64,000 nucleotides of DNA from Rouxiella sp. WC2420 (GTDB lineage: Bacteria > Pseudomonadota > Gammaproteobacteria > Enterobacterales > Enterobacteriaceae). The notes below the pieces were generated by a model that had not been told where the DNA came from, ran no database searches, and saw nothing but the letters and a program-made list of their open reading frames with translations. Of the stretch, positions 18,375 through 27,126 are shown piece after piece. The stretch is taken from contig NZ_CP165628.1 of assembly GCF_041200025.1 (NCBI RefSeq), positions 1,922,001 through 1,986,000 of the forward strand, given 5' to 3'. The position numbers were made by a program, and so were the translations under genes. Numbering within the stretch: the stretch's first letter is position 1; every line of letters begins with the position of its first letter.

Positions 18375-19318
18375 GATTTCAGCCTCGGATCGAGCAACGC
18401 CTGCATGACGTCGGTGAAAAGATTGATCAGCACATAAGCCGCGGCAGCAACCAGCACGCCGCCCTGAACCAGCATAATATCGCGGGTCGAAACCGCTTTG
18501 ACCAGCATTGCGCCCAGCCCCGGCCACTGAAAAACGGTCTCGATATATACCGTGCCGCCGAGCACGAAACCGGCCTGAATACCCACCACTGGTATAACCG
18601 ACACCAGCGCCATGCGAAAGGCGTGACGATAAATGACTTTGCGCTCGCTCAGCCCCTTGGCTCGCGCGGTGCGGATAAAGTCCTGACGCAGCACCTCAAG
18701 CATGGCGGTGCGGGTCAGGCGGGCAATTACGCCGGTGGCAACAATCGACAGGGTAATCGCGGGCATCACCAAATGGTGCAAGATGTCGGTCCAACCGCCT
18801 CCACCCCAGGCTTCAACCATGCCAGATGCCGGAAACCACTGAAGCTGCACGGCAAACAGCATGATCATCAACAGGCCAATCCAGAATGAAGGCAACGAAA
18901 TGCCGACCAGTACCAGCAGGGTAATTAATCGATCGCCCCAGCCAAATTGCCTGACCGCCGAGAAAATGCCGGCCAATATGCCGAGCGCGGTGCTTAACAA
19001 CAGCGCGCTGCCGCCGAGGATCAGCGTAGCGGAAAACCGCTGCATCACTTCATCGATTACCGGGCGGTTCAGCACGTAGGAGCGCCCAAAATCGCCGTGC
19101 AGCATGTTGTTGACCCAAATCAGGTATTGCTGCCACAGCGGTTTGTCAAGCCCTAATTCCTGATTGATGCGCGCGACGTTTTCTGGCGTCGCCCAGGCTC
19201 CCAGCAGCGCCTGGGCCGGATCACCCGGGATCATCGACATAATGAAAAACACAATCAGCGACAGGCCGATAAATATCGGCACCGTGGCCAACAGGCGTTT
19301 GATAACGTAGCTCCACAT
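18371..19318 (-). CDS. Oligopeptide ABC transporter permease, DppB type
   Basis: This 315-residue inner membrane permease has six membrane helices. It shows DppB family marks: the N-terminal MWSYVIKRLLATVPIFIGLSLIVFF, the GDPAQALLG block, and the EAA loop in RTARAKGLSERKVIYRHAFRMAL. It pairs with the permease half of the downstream fusion to form the channel. It sits 40 bases after the binding protein gene and overlaps the fusion by four bases. Confidence 0.93.
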   Translation of the reverse strand: MWSYVIKRLLATVPIFIGLSLIVFFIMSMIPGDPAQALLGAWATPENVARINQELGLDKPLWQQYLIWVNNMLHGDFGRSYVLNRPVIDEVMQRFSATLILGGSALLLSTALGILAGIFSAVRQFGWGDRLITLLVLVGISLPSFWIGLLMIMLFAVQLQWFPASGMVEAWGGGGWTDILHHLVMPAITLSIVATGVIARLTRTAMLEVLRQDFIRTARAKGLSERKVIYRHAFRMALVSVIPVVGIQAGFVLGGTVYIETVFQWPGLGAMLVKAVSTRDIMLVQGGVLVAAAAYVLINLFTDVMQALLDPRLKS

Positions 19319-19358
19319 AAAGTCTCTCCGTTATTGGCGCGGCAAATACCGCGCCCGC

Positions 19359-20930
19359 TTACTGTTTGCTGACGTGATTAAGCAGCAGGGTAAAGTTTGG
19401 CTGTAGCGAGAAGTTTTCCACTCGGGAAGAGGTCACGGCGTCCTGTTTCCAGTTGGCAACGAAAATCCACGGCGCATCCTGATGCACCAGCGCCTGAACC
19501 TGTTTGTACAGTTTGCCGCGCTCATCCTGCGAGGTGCTTTCTCTGGCCTTGTCGAGCAGAGCATCAACTTTGGGATTGCTGTAATAACCTGAGTTGAAGC
19601 CACCTTTATCTGGCCACGCCTGAGTTCGTAAAGTCAGGAACGGCAGGGTATCCGGGTCGTTGGTCATCCACGCCATTTCCGCCATATTGGTCTGTTTGTT
19701 CAGACCCGCGTTCACTTTTGACAGATAGGTATTCCATTCATAAGTCTGAATCGCGACGTTCAGCCCGACCGCCTTGAGATCTGCCTGAATCGCGGTGGCC
19801 ATCGGGATTGGATCCAGCATGCCGGATCCTCCTTCCGTTACGTAAAACGTCAGTTTGGCTCCCTCGGCTCCGGCAGCTTTAAGCAATTCCCGCGCCTTTT
19901 GCGGGTCATAAGGGTAAGGTTTCACCGCATCGTCATGCGCCCAGCCAAAGGCAGAAGGGATCGGGCCATCCGCCACCGCCGCCGAGCCTTGCAGGATATT
20001 TGTGACCATCGACTGTTTGTTAATCGCGTAATTCACCGCCTGACGAACGCGCACGTCGTTGAATGGGGGAACCTGAGTATTGAGCATCACGTACCAGACG
20101 TGCGGGCCGGTGGCCTGATGCAGCTGGAATTTAGGGTTATTGGCAAACAGTTTTACGCTGTCTGGCGGAACTTCGACCATGGTATCAATACCGCCAGACA
20201 GCATTTCTGCCACTCGGGTATTGCCATCGGTGATAGGTCGGAAAACCAGCGTTTGCAGCTCGGGCTTGCCTTCCCAGTAGTGGGCGTTGGCGTTTAACAC
20301 CACGCGCTGGTTTGACTGCCATTCAACAAAGCTGAATGCGCCGCTGCCCACCGGATGATGGCCAAAATCTTTGCCGTATTTCTTGACCGCCTCGGGAGAA
20401 ACGATGAGTCCGGTTGGCGTTGCAAGGTTAGACAGGAAAGGGGCAAACGGCTCTTTAAGACTAAAGACAATTGTTGCGGCGTCGGGTGTCGTTATATGGT
20501 CGATAGAAGAAAAGAAGAACGACAACGGAAAGGGACCGGTTGAATAATAAGGATTTTGCTTGTCGAGCATGCGCTCAAAGGTGAATTTTACCGCGTTGGC
20601 ATCTACCGCGCTGCCGTCCTGGAATTTAACGTTTGGGCGCAGGTGGAAGGTATAAGTCAGCCCATCTGGACTGATTTCCCAGCGTTCGGCCAGTGAAGGC
20701 TCAATGTCCAGCTTGCCGGGCCCGTTGCGCACCAGCCCGTCATAAATATTGACCAAAATGCGCGAGTCATTGGCCGCCGTTGCCACCTGCGGGTCCAGCG
20801 ATTGAGGTTCGGCAACTTGTCCAATTAGCAGCACGTTGGCCGGGGAAGCAGCAAAAGTCAGGGACGGCGCCGTGAGACTACAGGCACCTATCCACAGCAG
20901 GAAAAATCCTTTTTGTAGCGCAGTTTTCAT
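19359..20930 (-). CDS. Periplasmic solute-binding protein, peptide family
   Basis: From the ATG at 20930 the product has 523 residues with a clear signal peptide (MKTALQKGFFLLWIGACSLT, cleavage near residue 28). It is a family 5 extracellular binding protein, with SLDPQVATAANDSRILVNIYDGLV near the N terminus and the usual VRQAVNYAINKQ block. It delivers an oligopeptide or related ligand to the transporter. The ribosome binding site AGAGG sits six bases before this ATG, which is why the in-frame start at 21008 is rejected. First gene of the operon binding protein, DppB, DppC-D fusion, DppF, GntR. Confidence 0.93.
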   Translation of the reverse strand: MKTALQKGFFLLWIGACSLTAPSLTFAASPANVLLIGQVAEPQSLDPQVATAANDSRILVNIYDGLVRNGPGKLDIEPSLAERWEISPDGLTYTFHLRPNVKFQDGSAVDANAVKFTFERMLDKQNPYYSTGPFPLSFFFSSIDHITTPDAATIVFSLKEPFAPFLSNLATPTGLIVSPEAVKKYGKDFGHHPVGSGAFSFVEWQSNQRVVLNANAHYWEGKPELQTLVFRPITDGNTRVAEMLSGGIDTMVEVPPDSVKLFANNPKFQLHQATGPHVWYVMLNTQVPPFNDVRVRQAVNYAINKQSMVTNILQGSAAVADGPIPSAFGWAHDDAVKPYPYDPQKARELLKAAGAEGAKLTFYVTEGGSGMLDPIPMATAIQADLKAVGLNVAIQTYEWNTYLSKVNAGLNKQTNMAEMAWMTNDPDTLPFLTLRTQAWPDKGGFNSGYYSNPKVDALLDKARESTSQDERGKLYKQVQALVHQDAPWIFVANWKQDAVTSSRVENFSLQPNFTLLLNHVSKQ

Positions 20931-20979
20931 ATCAACCTCTCCAATGATATAGGCGGTGGTCAAAAGTTGTTCTTTTATA

Positions 20980-21025
20980 TTTATGGGTATAAATTGATCT
21001 GATTGCAATAATTTATGCGTATAAA
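20980..21025. promoter_or_regulatory. Two TTTATGSGTATAAA operators, 32 bp apart
   Basis: TTTATGGGTATAAA (20980-20993) and TTTATGCGTATAAA (21012-21025) are each imperfect palindromes and are 13/14 identical to each other. Their 32-bp spacing is about three helical turns, so dimers would bind on one face. They lie between the divergent binding protein and DUF1028 genes, and are the best candidates for the operators of the GntR encoded at 14976-15755. Confidence 0.65.
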
Positions 21026-21077
21026 TTAGCTTTCAATTTGAATCCACTGTCATCACAGTTTTGAAAACAGGAGCGCC

Positions 21078-21743
21078 ATGATGACTTTTTCACTCGTCGC
21101 TCGCGACCCCAAAACCGGTATGTTCGGGGCAATTACCGCGACCGCAGGCCCTGCCGTTGGGGCCTTGGTGATTCACGGTCACAGCCACACCGGGGCCATT
21201 GCTACTCAGGCTATGACCAACCCGCTTTACGGCATTCAGGGGTTGGCACTGCTGAAACGCGGATTTAATGCTCGGCAAACGCTTGACAAACTGCAGGCCG
21301 ATGACCCGGAACGTCAACGGAGGCAATTGATTATAGTGGATAAATCAGGAAATACAGCCCATTGTAACGGCATTCACTGTCAGGAATGGGTCGGCAGCCG
21401 CATTCACGACAATCTGGCTGTGGCTGGTAATTTTCTTGGCGGACCGGAAACACTGGACAGCTTGATAGAGAGCTTTGTGCTGCATCAGGCATTGCCTTTT
21501 CCCCAACGTATGCTGGCAGCGATGCAGGCCGGGGCGAAGCAGGGCGGGGATCGGCGAGGGTTGAGATCTGCGGCACTCAAAGTGTGGAATGACCGAGACT
21601 ATGCTGACATTGATGTGCGTGTTGACTGGTCTGAACGCCCGCTTGAGGCGCTGGAAGAGGTGTTGAGCGAAGTGCAGGGGGCGAGTTACGCGGATTTCTT
21701 CGAACAACTTCCCCGCACTCACTGTAGCGACTGGCGGCCGTAG
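21078..21743 (+). CDS. DUF1028 family protein (Ntn-hydrolase-like fold)
   Basis: This 221-residue protein starts FSLVARDPKTGMFG and contains the conserved GAIATQAMTNPLYG and GLRSAAL blocks of DUF1028. Members resemble Ntn hydrolases and are often found beside peptide transporters and amino-acid metabolism genes. A peptidase or amidase role is plausible but not shown. Two adjacent ATG codons (21078, 21081) follow GGAG; either could be used. It is divergent from the peptide transporter operon and shares its control region, which suggests it acts on the imported compound. Confidence 0.88.
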   Translation: MMTFSLVARDPKTGMFGAITATAGPAVGALVIHGHSHTGAIATQAMTNPLYGIQGLALLKRGFNARQTLDKLQADDPERQRRQLIIVDKSGNTAHCNGIHCQEWVGSRIHDNLAVAGNFLGGPETLDSLIESFVLHQALPFPQRMLAAMQAGAKQGGDRRGLRSAALKVWNDRDYADIDVRVDWSERPLEALEEVLSEVQGASYADFFEQLPRTHCSDWRP

Positions 21744-21754
21744 CGGCGGGAAAA

Positions 21755-22399
21755 TCAGGATTTTTGGCAGCCGGTGCGAATGTCCTCACACAGCAGTCTG
21801 GCACAGCCGATACTGAGTTCTTTACGCGTGTGCGCATCGCCCGGCAAGCGCGCCATTTGATCCAGCATACCGACAAAACATTGCCCCATCTGTACCGCGC
21901 TGATGTCCTGTCGATACAGTCCGTTGCGTTGTTCTTTGGCGATGTTCTGGCTTATCCACTGTGCCAGCCCGGCTTTGGTTTCGGTGCAGCCCGGCGGCTG
22001 GAAGAAGCCAATCTGAGTAAGGTCAGGATCTTCGGCAAGAAAATCAAGCAGCATCTGGAAACTCAGCGCAACGCGGTTAAAAACCTGCTCGGCATGGGCG
22101 TCACCTTCAATTAAAAAGGTCAGCGTTAACGCTTCGAGACGCGAGCGAAATTCAATCATCAAATCATCGTAAGCCATCTCTTTGCTTTCGAAATAGCAGT
22201 AAAAGGTGGGCTGTGACACGCCAGTCGCCTTGACGATATCGCTGACTTTAGTGTTGTGATAACCCAGACGGGCAAATTCCGCCGCCGCGTGGCGACGAAG
22301 ATTGGCGTGGGTGCGTTCACCTTTGCTAAGCGCGGCGCCGTTTTCGGGCACCGCTGTGTTAGAAGGGGAAGACGTTTTGTTACGCATAACGACTTTCAC
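21755..22399 (-). CDS. TetR-family regulator
   Basis: This 214-residue repressor has an N-terminal helix-turn-helix (about 30-75, VSDIVKATGVSQPTFYCYFESKEMAYDDL) and a variable effector domain. The start is a GTG at 22399 with GGA close by, or an ATG at 22387. It lies 42 bases downstream of the MFS gene on the same strand, so the two may share a transcript. It is the obvious candidate to bind the perfect palindrome at 23701-23722 upstream of that gene. Confidence 0.88.
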   Translation of the reverse strand: MKVVMRNKTSSPSNTAVPENGAALSKGERTHANLRRHAAAEFARLGYHNTKVSDIVKATGVSQPTFYCYFESKEMAYDDLMIEFRSRLEALTLTFLIEGDAHAEQVFNRVALSFQMLLDFLAEDPDLTQIGFFQPPGCTETKAGLAQWISQNIAKEQRNGLYRQDISAVQMGQCFVGMLDQMARLPGDAHTRKELSIGCARLLCEDIRTGCQKS

Positions 22400-22441
22400 A
22401 ATTCCTTTATGACTATTTATTAAAAAAGGCTATCTCGTGAA

Positions 22442-23608
22442 CTAGGCGCTTTCAGCGGCAAGTTCACGGTTGGCACTGCGGCTGGCAACTACCATAACCA
22501 GTCCCAACAGTGCGAGTACGGCCCCTGCAGCAGGGATCCAGGCATAGTTCAGGCCAGAGCTTATTACTCCGCCGCCCAGCGCTGCACCCAATGCGTTACC
22601 GAGGTTGAATGCCCCGATGTTAACCGATGAAGCCATACCGGGAGCTTCGTGCGCTGCATCCATGACGCGCATCTGCAGTGGTCCAATGAGTCCAAATGAC
22701 ATCATGCCCCACAGTACCATAGAGACTGCGGCGCCGATGTGACTTGTCGCAGAGAAAGGCAAAGCAAACATCGAGACAGTCAACAGGCTGAAAAACAATA
22801 TTAAAGTGCCATTGACCGAGCGGTCAACCAGCTTGCCGCTGATCAAATTGCCGAGGGTAAAACCAACGCCAATCAGCATCAGCATCAGGGTAACAAAATC
22901 GCCTGAAGCATGAGTCAGCTGCTGGAGAATAGGTGAGATGTAGGTGTAGACCGTAAACATCGCACCGGCACCGAGCACGGTGGTTGCCATCGAACGTAAA
23001 ACCACCGGGCGCACTAGCACTGAGAGTTCTTTCTTAACTTGAGGCATTTTGCCAGTTTCACCCTTGGGCAGCGTGAGGGCGAGGGCTATCAGGGCGAGAG
23101 CGCCCAAAACGGCTGTGAGGGCAAAAGTGGTGCGCCAGCCGATAGTCTGACCAATCCAGGTCGCCACAGGGACGCCGCCGATATTGGCAATGGTCAAACC
23201 CATAAACACCAGTGAAACAGCACTGCCGCGCTTGTGGGCAGGAACCAGGCTCATTGCTACCAGCGCGCCAAATCCGAAGAACGCCCCGTGGGAGAAGCTG
23301 GTAACCAGACGAGACAGCAGCAGCATGGTGTAGTTAGGGGCGATAGCAGACAACAGGTTGCCGATAATGAAGATGGCCATCAGTACCAGCAGGCCGGTTT
23401 TACGACGAAAGCGACCGAGCACTATCGTCATCAGCGGGGCACCGACCATCACGCCGATCGCATAGGCGCTAATTAACAACCCAGCGGTAGGAATCGACAC
23501 TCCAACACCCTGTGCAATTGTTGGCAACAGGCCCATTGGTGCGAATTCGGTGGTACCGATCCCGAATGCACTCAGTGCCAATGCCAGAAGTGGCCATTTG
23601 GACGACAT
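22442..23608 (-). CDS. MFS exporter, DHA1 family
   Basis: This 388-residue inner membrane protein has 12 predicted helices and typical DHA1 marks such as the loop LGRFRRKTGLLVLMAIFIIGN and FGIGTTEFAPMGLLP in helix 1. It resembles the YdhP and AraJ group of sugar or drug efflux proteins. The ATG follows GAGGG with good spacing. A strong palindrome 93 bases upstream suggests repression by the TetR encoded downstream. Substrate unknown. Confidence 0.9.
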   Translation of the reverse strand: MSSKWPLLALALSAFGIGTTEFAPMGLLPTIAQGVGVSIPTAGLLISAYAIGVMVGAPLMTIVLGRFRRKTGLLVLMAIFIIGNLLSAIAPNYTMLLLSRLVTSFSHGAFFGFGALVAMSLVPAHKRGSAVSLVFMGLTIANIGGVPVATWIGQTIGWRTTFALTAVLGALALIALALTLPKGETGKMPQVKKELSVLVRPVVLRSMATTVLGAGAMFTVYTYISPILQQLTHASGDFVTLMLMLIGVGFTLGNLISGKLVDRSVNGTLILFFSLLTVSMFALPFSATSHIGAAVSMVLWGMMSFGLIGPLQMRVMDAAHEAPGMASSVNIGAFNLGNALGAALGGGVISSGLNYAWIPAAGAVLALLGLVMVVASRSANRELAAESA

Positions 23609-23700
23609 AATTTTACCCTCAAATAATAATTAGCTGTTTATTGAGCTGCGATCAAAAGTGTGATCGCCCGCTCATTCTTTGGAAAATCTTACTTAGTAGT

Positions 23701-23722
23701 AAACTTACTTGCAAGTAAGTTT
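23701..23722. promoter_or_regulatory. Perfect 22-bp palindrome upstream of the MFS gene
   Basis: The half AAACTTACTTG is followed directly by its reverse complement. It lies in the promoter region of the MFS gene starting at 23608 and has the size expected for a TetR dimer pair or an HxlR site. A further TTACTTAGTAG sequence lies just to the left (23690-23700). Confidence 0.7.
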
Positions 23723-23780
23723 TTCGCCTGTGAGGGTTCAATTTGTGCTAAATAAAGCAACATTTTAGTGACATTGTCAC

Positions 23781-24665
23781 TTACTGCTGAGAGTTGACGA
23801 TTTCCTCATTCACCCATTGCATAAGCTGCTTGACTGCTTTTGAAAGAATTTGGTTCTGACGCAAGATATAACCCAGCCGCGTGGCGGGGAATTCGGGCAA
23901 CGGGGTAATCTTGGTGGTGAGGTGTTTCTTGGTACGCAGGGAAAACTCGGGGACGATGGCGACGCCAAAACCGGCCTCCGCCCAGTCGATTTGCGCGTCC
24001 ACGCTGCCGACTTCCATTACTCTATAACGAGGTAAATTTAACAGCGGCAACGCCTGATCCAGCAAATCACGGGTGCGGGTATCGTGGCCAAGCAGGATCA
24101 GCGTGGGTTGATCGGCATGGACAGTTTCCTCGGATTGCTGCTGCCAGGCCTGTAAATTATTGCCCAGTGCACACCATTTGATTTGCTGTAACTCTGTGAA
24201 GTACAGCGGTTGGCTCTCCTTTTGTTCGATCACAAAACCCAGGTCGGCCTTGGCATTTTTTACCAGTTCGGACGCCTGCGATGAAGTGGTATTAACCAGG
24301 GTGAAATCGATGCCGGGAAACTCTTTCTTAAATAGCTGGAAAGGCTTGATAAGCAGCAGACGCGAAATAATATCGCTGGCGGCGATAGTCAGGGTGCCTC
24401 GGCTCTGGTCATTAATGGCGTTTAAATCGGCCTGGCAAACCTGCAACTCCATTAAGGTGCGTTGACTGGTTTCCAGCAGGCGAAAACCGGCCTGTGTCAG
24501 CCGAAATGGGTTACGTTCAATCAGTTTTACTCGCGTAGTTTGCTCGAGCTGCTTGATCTGCAGGCTAACGTTTGGCTGCGTCATGTGCAGCGCCGCCGCG
24601 GCTTTGCCAAAATGTTGCAGCTCTGCCAGCGTGACGAAGGTTTTTAACCAGTTGATATCTAGCAT
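23781..24665 (-). CDS. LysR-family regulator
   Basis: This 294-residue regulator has an N-terminal winged helix (about 1-60, FGKAAAALHMTQPNVSLQIKQLE) and a substrate-binding domain. It is divergent from the adenylosuccinate synthetase paralog, with 166 bases between the starts, the standard layout for a LysR regulator and its target. Inverted repeats in the gap (24689-24734) are candidate binding sites. The effector is unknown. Confidence 0.9.
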   Translation of the reverse strand: MLDINWLKTFVTLAELQHFGKAAAALHMTQPNVSLQIKQLEQTTRVKLIERNPFRLTQAGFRLLETSQRTLMELQVCQADLNAINDQSRGTLTIAASDIISRLLLIKPFQLFKKEFPGIDFTLVNTTSSQASELVKNAKADLGFVIEQKESQPLYFTELQQIKWCALGNNLQAWQQQSEETVHADQPTLILLGHDTRTRDLLDQALPLLNLPRYRVMEVGSVDAQIDWAEAGFGVAIVPEFSLRTKKHLTTKITPLPEFPATRLGYILRQNQILSKAVKQLMQWVNEEIVNSQQ

Positions 24666-24688
24666 CTATTAGAATTTCTCTCGAATTT

Positions 24689-24734
24689 ATTCGTCATTTT
24701 CAACGTTTGAAATTGAACACTCGTAATGACGAAT
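24689..24734. promoter_or_regulatory. Inverted repeats between lysR and the purA paralog
   Basis: ATTCGTCATT (24689-24698) and AATGACGAAT (24725-24734) are perfect 10-bp inverted arms 26 bases apart. Inside them TTCAACGTTTGAA has a LysR-type T-N11-A form with 5-bp arms. This is the probable binding region of the divergent LysR regulator. Confidence 0.6.
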
Positions 24735-24831
24735 CTATATGGAATCCTTATTGAGATGATAATTATAATTAATTTCTCATATTTAAACTACCGCCGTAGC
24801 ATAGCTCCTTAACCAATGAGGAGAGTTGAAT

Positions 24832-26088
24832 ATGCCGTCGATTGTGGTTGTAGGTGCAAACTGGGGCGATGAAGGCAAAGGCCGCATCGTAGATTTACTG
24901 GCAGCAGATGCCGCAGCAAGCGTCCGTTTTCAGGGCGGTAACAACGCGGGTCACACCGTTGTTAACGACTTCGGTACCTTTAAACTACACCAATTGCCGA
25001 GCGGCATTTTCAACAAAGGCTGTATAGCCGTTCTCGGCCCTGGCATGGTTATTAGCCCTGCCGCGTTGACTCAGGAAATCGCAGAAGTTAAAGCCGCTGG
25101 CGTTGATGTCAAACTGTGCATCTCTGACCGTGCAACTCTGTGCCTGCCGCTGCACGCATTGGAAGATACTCTTGAAGAACAACGCCTTGGCGATGCAGCC
25201 TACGGCTCTACCCGTCAAGGCATCGCGCCGGCCTACGGCGACCGCGTTATGAAAAAAGGCATCCTGATTGGTTGGTTGAACCAGCCTGAAGTATTGCAGG
25301 AACGTATCCAGTTCATGCTTGACTGGAAACTGCCACAGCTGAAAGCGCTTTACCCAAGCTTTGACTTCAACCAGACCGCTGCTGAAATGACTGCATGGCT
25401 GCTGGACGTAACGGCACCTTGGCGCGAATTCATCTGTAACGTGACCGAGCCACTGAAAGCGTTGCAGAAACAAGATGCTAACCTGCTGTTCGAAGCGCAG
25501 CTTGGCGCAGGTCGTGACCTGGTTTACGGTGAATATCCTTGGACTACCTCGTCCAACGTGACCGCCGCTTACGCCGGTATCGGCAGTGGTTTGCCAGCTT
25601 TGCGCCCCGAGCGCGTCATTGCTGTAGCCAAAGCGTTTAGTTCTTCTGTAGGTACCGGCACGCTGGTAACCGCAATGGAAGAGCAGGACAACTTCCGTGA
25701 AAACGCCAACGAGTTCGGTGCTACCACCGGTCGTCCGCGTGACATGGGGTACTTCGATGCGGTTGCAACTCGCAACGGCGTTGAATTGCAGGCTGCGACT
25801 GAAATCGCCCTGACTAAAATTGACTGTCTGTCTGGCCTGGCTGACCTGAAAATCTGTGTCGCCTACGCCGGTGAGCATACCGAGAACCCAATCTGGCCTC
25901 AGACTGCTGCTCTGGCACCGGTTTACGAGAAGATGGAATCGTGGCAGGAAGATATCACCGGTTGCCGTACTTTCGAGAGCCTCCCGGTTGCCGCACAGCG
26001 TTACGTTGAGCGTATCGAAGAACTGATGGGCGTTCGCGTCAGCATGGTTTCTGTCGGTCCAGAACGTGACCAGATGATTAATCGTTAA
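24832..26088 (+). CDS. Divergent adenylosuccinate synthetase paralog
   Basis: This 418-residue protein belongs to the PurA family, which joins IMP and aspartate using GTP. The phosphate-binding loop (W11-G12-D13-E14-G15-K16-G17), N38 and H41 are kept, so the basic chemistry looks intact. By eye against E. coli PurA as I recall it, the IMP-binding positions R143 and Q224 align with Lys and Leu, and GRRRRTG becomes GRPRDMG in the aspartate loop. The normal purA has a different neighbourhood (nsrR, rnr), so this is probably an extra copy, either a resistance form to a PurA inhibitor or an enzyme for a different nucleotide or acid. The ATG at 24832 is nine bases after AGGAG; a TTG at 24826 is in frame but less likely. 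Confidence 0.85.
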   Translation: MPSIVVVGANWGDEGKGRIVDLLAADAAASVRFQGGNNAGHTVVNDFGTFKLHQLPSGIFNKGCIAVLGPGMVISPAALTQEIAEVKAAGVDVKLCISDRATLCLPLHALEDTLEEQRLGDAAYGSTRQGIAPAYGDRVMKKGILIGWLNQPEVLQERIQFMLDWKLPQLKALYPSFDFNQTAAEMTAWLLDVTAPWREFICNVTEPLKALQKQDANLLFEAQLGAGRDLVYGEYPWTTSSNVTAAYAGIGSGLPALRPERVIAVAKAFSSSVGTGTLVTAMEEQDNFRENANEFGATTGRPRDMGYFDAVATRNGVELQAATEIALTKIDCLSGLADLKICVAYAGEHTENPIWPQTAALAPVYEKMESWQEDITGCRTFESLPVAAQRYVERIEELMGVRVSMVSVGPERDQMINR

Positions 26089-26110
26089 TCATCGATTAGA
26101 AATTTGTCTA

Positions 26111-26147
26111 AAAAGCCCCGCCACGGTAAGTGAGCGGGGCTTTTTTT
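26111..26147 (+). terminator. Strong intrinsic terminator after the purA paralog
   Basis: AAAAGCCCCGC (26111-26121) and GCGGGGCTTTT (26134-26144) pair perfectly and run into seven T. It ends the purA-like transcript and would also work in part on the other strand. Confidence 0.95.
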
Positions 26148-26313
26148 GGCCTGACATTGCTGTTACAACCCTTTGCAATCAAGGAATTCCATTAGGATCG
26201 CGGTTAAACCGCATTGAGTCTTGCAATGATGGATGCTGTCCCGCGTTGACAGCCTACAACAGGCAGAGGCCTAATGTAGACGCCGACAGAATTATCAATA
26301 ATTACTCAAAATC

Positions 26314-27069
26314 TTAAGAGAAGAAATTAAGCCGATCTTCAATATCAATTTTGGCGGCGGTTAATTTCTCAATGTAAAAGTCTTGATCATACTTAGCCCT
26401 GATGGCCGGTGAGAGTATGGTAATGGAGAATTTTCCAAAATTAGTCTTAAGTGCTGCTGAAAAAGTACACACTCCTTCAATGTGATCTTGTTCGTCAATG
26501 CCAATACCGGTCTCTCTAATTTTTTTTATTTGTTGGATAAGAGAATCACGGGTGACCTTTGAGCCGCGAGCAACAATTATATTCTCCGGTATGTATTTCT
26601 CGATTAACTCATCTGGCAGTGTTGACATTAGTACTTGCCCAGCCGCTGTTGCATAGCAGGGGGCTTCAAGACCAACGGGGAATGAAACTCGCAGATCCCG
26701 CTCATAGATAATACAATCGGCAACATGCAATTTATCGCCATATAGTGTGGCCAGCGAAACGGACTCCCTGACTTCGGAGGATAAATTACGCAAGAAGGGA
26801 CGCGTGCTGGCAACAAGATCGGATTGAGTATTTTGCAGCAGAAGGCCCAAGCCAGGACCCATTCGGTAGCCACCGCCTTTACCCGTCTGTTCGACAAGTA
26901 ACTCAGACTCGAGCGTGGCCACGATGCGTTGTACAGTAGAGCGAGGGAAATTGACACTTTGCGACAGTTCGCTGAGCGACATACCTGAAGGGGTATTGCT
27001 TAACTGTCGTAATACGTCAACAGCCTTGTGCAAGACCTTAATTCCACTCTCTCTGTTTTCACCAGACAT
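26314..27069 (-). CDS. IclR-family regulator
   Basis: This 251-residue regulator has a winged helix (about 10-70, GMSLSELSQSVNFPRSTVQRIVATL) and a full IclR effector domain with GLEAPCYATAAGQVLMSTLP. It is downstream of, and on the same strand as, the aromatic acid efflux operon, but a terminator at 27127-27157 separates them, so it has its own promoter. The ATG at 27069 is preferred to an in-frame GTG at 27078; a 16-bp duplication places a second, out-of-frame ATG with the same first codons at 27085. The inverted repeat CGTTTT-AC-AAAACG (27101-27114) just upstream may be its own operator. Confidence 0.9.
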   Translation of the reverse strand: MSGENRESGIKVLHKAVDVLRQLSNTPSGMSLSELSQSVNFPRSTVQRIVATLESELLVEQTGKGGGYRMGPGLGLLLQNTQSDLVASTRPFLRNLSSEVRESVSLATLYGDKLHVADCIIYERDLRVSFPVGLEAPCYATAAGQVLMSTLPDELIEKYIPENIIVARGSKVTRDSLIQQIKKIRETGIGIDEQDHIEGVCTFSAALKTNFGKFSITILSPAIRAKYDQDFYIEKLTAAKIDIEDRLNFFS

Positions 27070-27100
27070 GATCTTCACCAGACATAATGTTCACTTAATG

Positions 27101-27114
27101 CGTTTTACAAAACG
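27101..27114. promoter_or_regulatory. Inverted repeat upstream of iclR
   Basis: CGTTTT and AAAACG are separated by two bases, 32 bases upstream of the iclR start. IclR proteins usually bind short palindromes at this position, so autoregulation is plausible. Confidence 0.4.
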
Positions 27115-27126
27115 GCATTTTAGATT

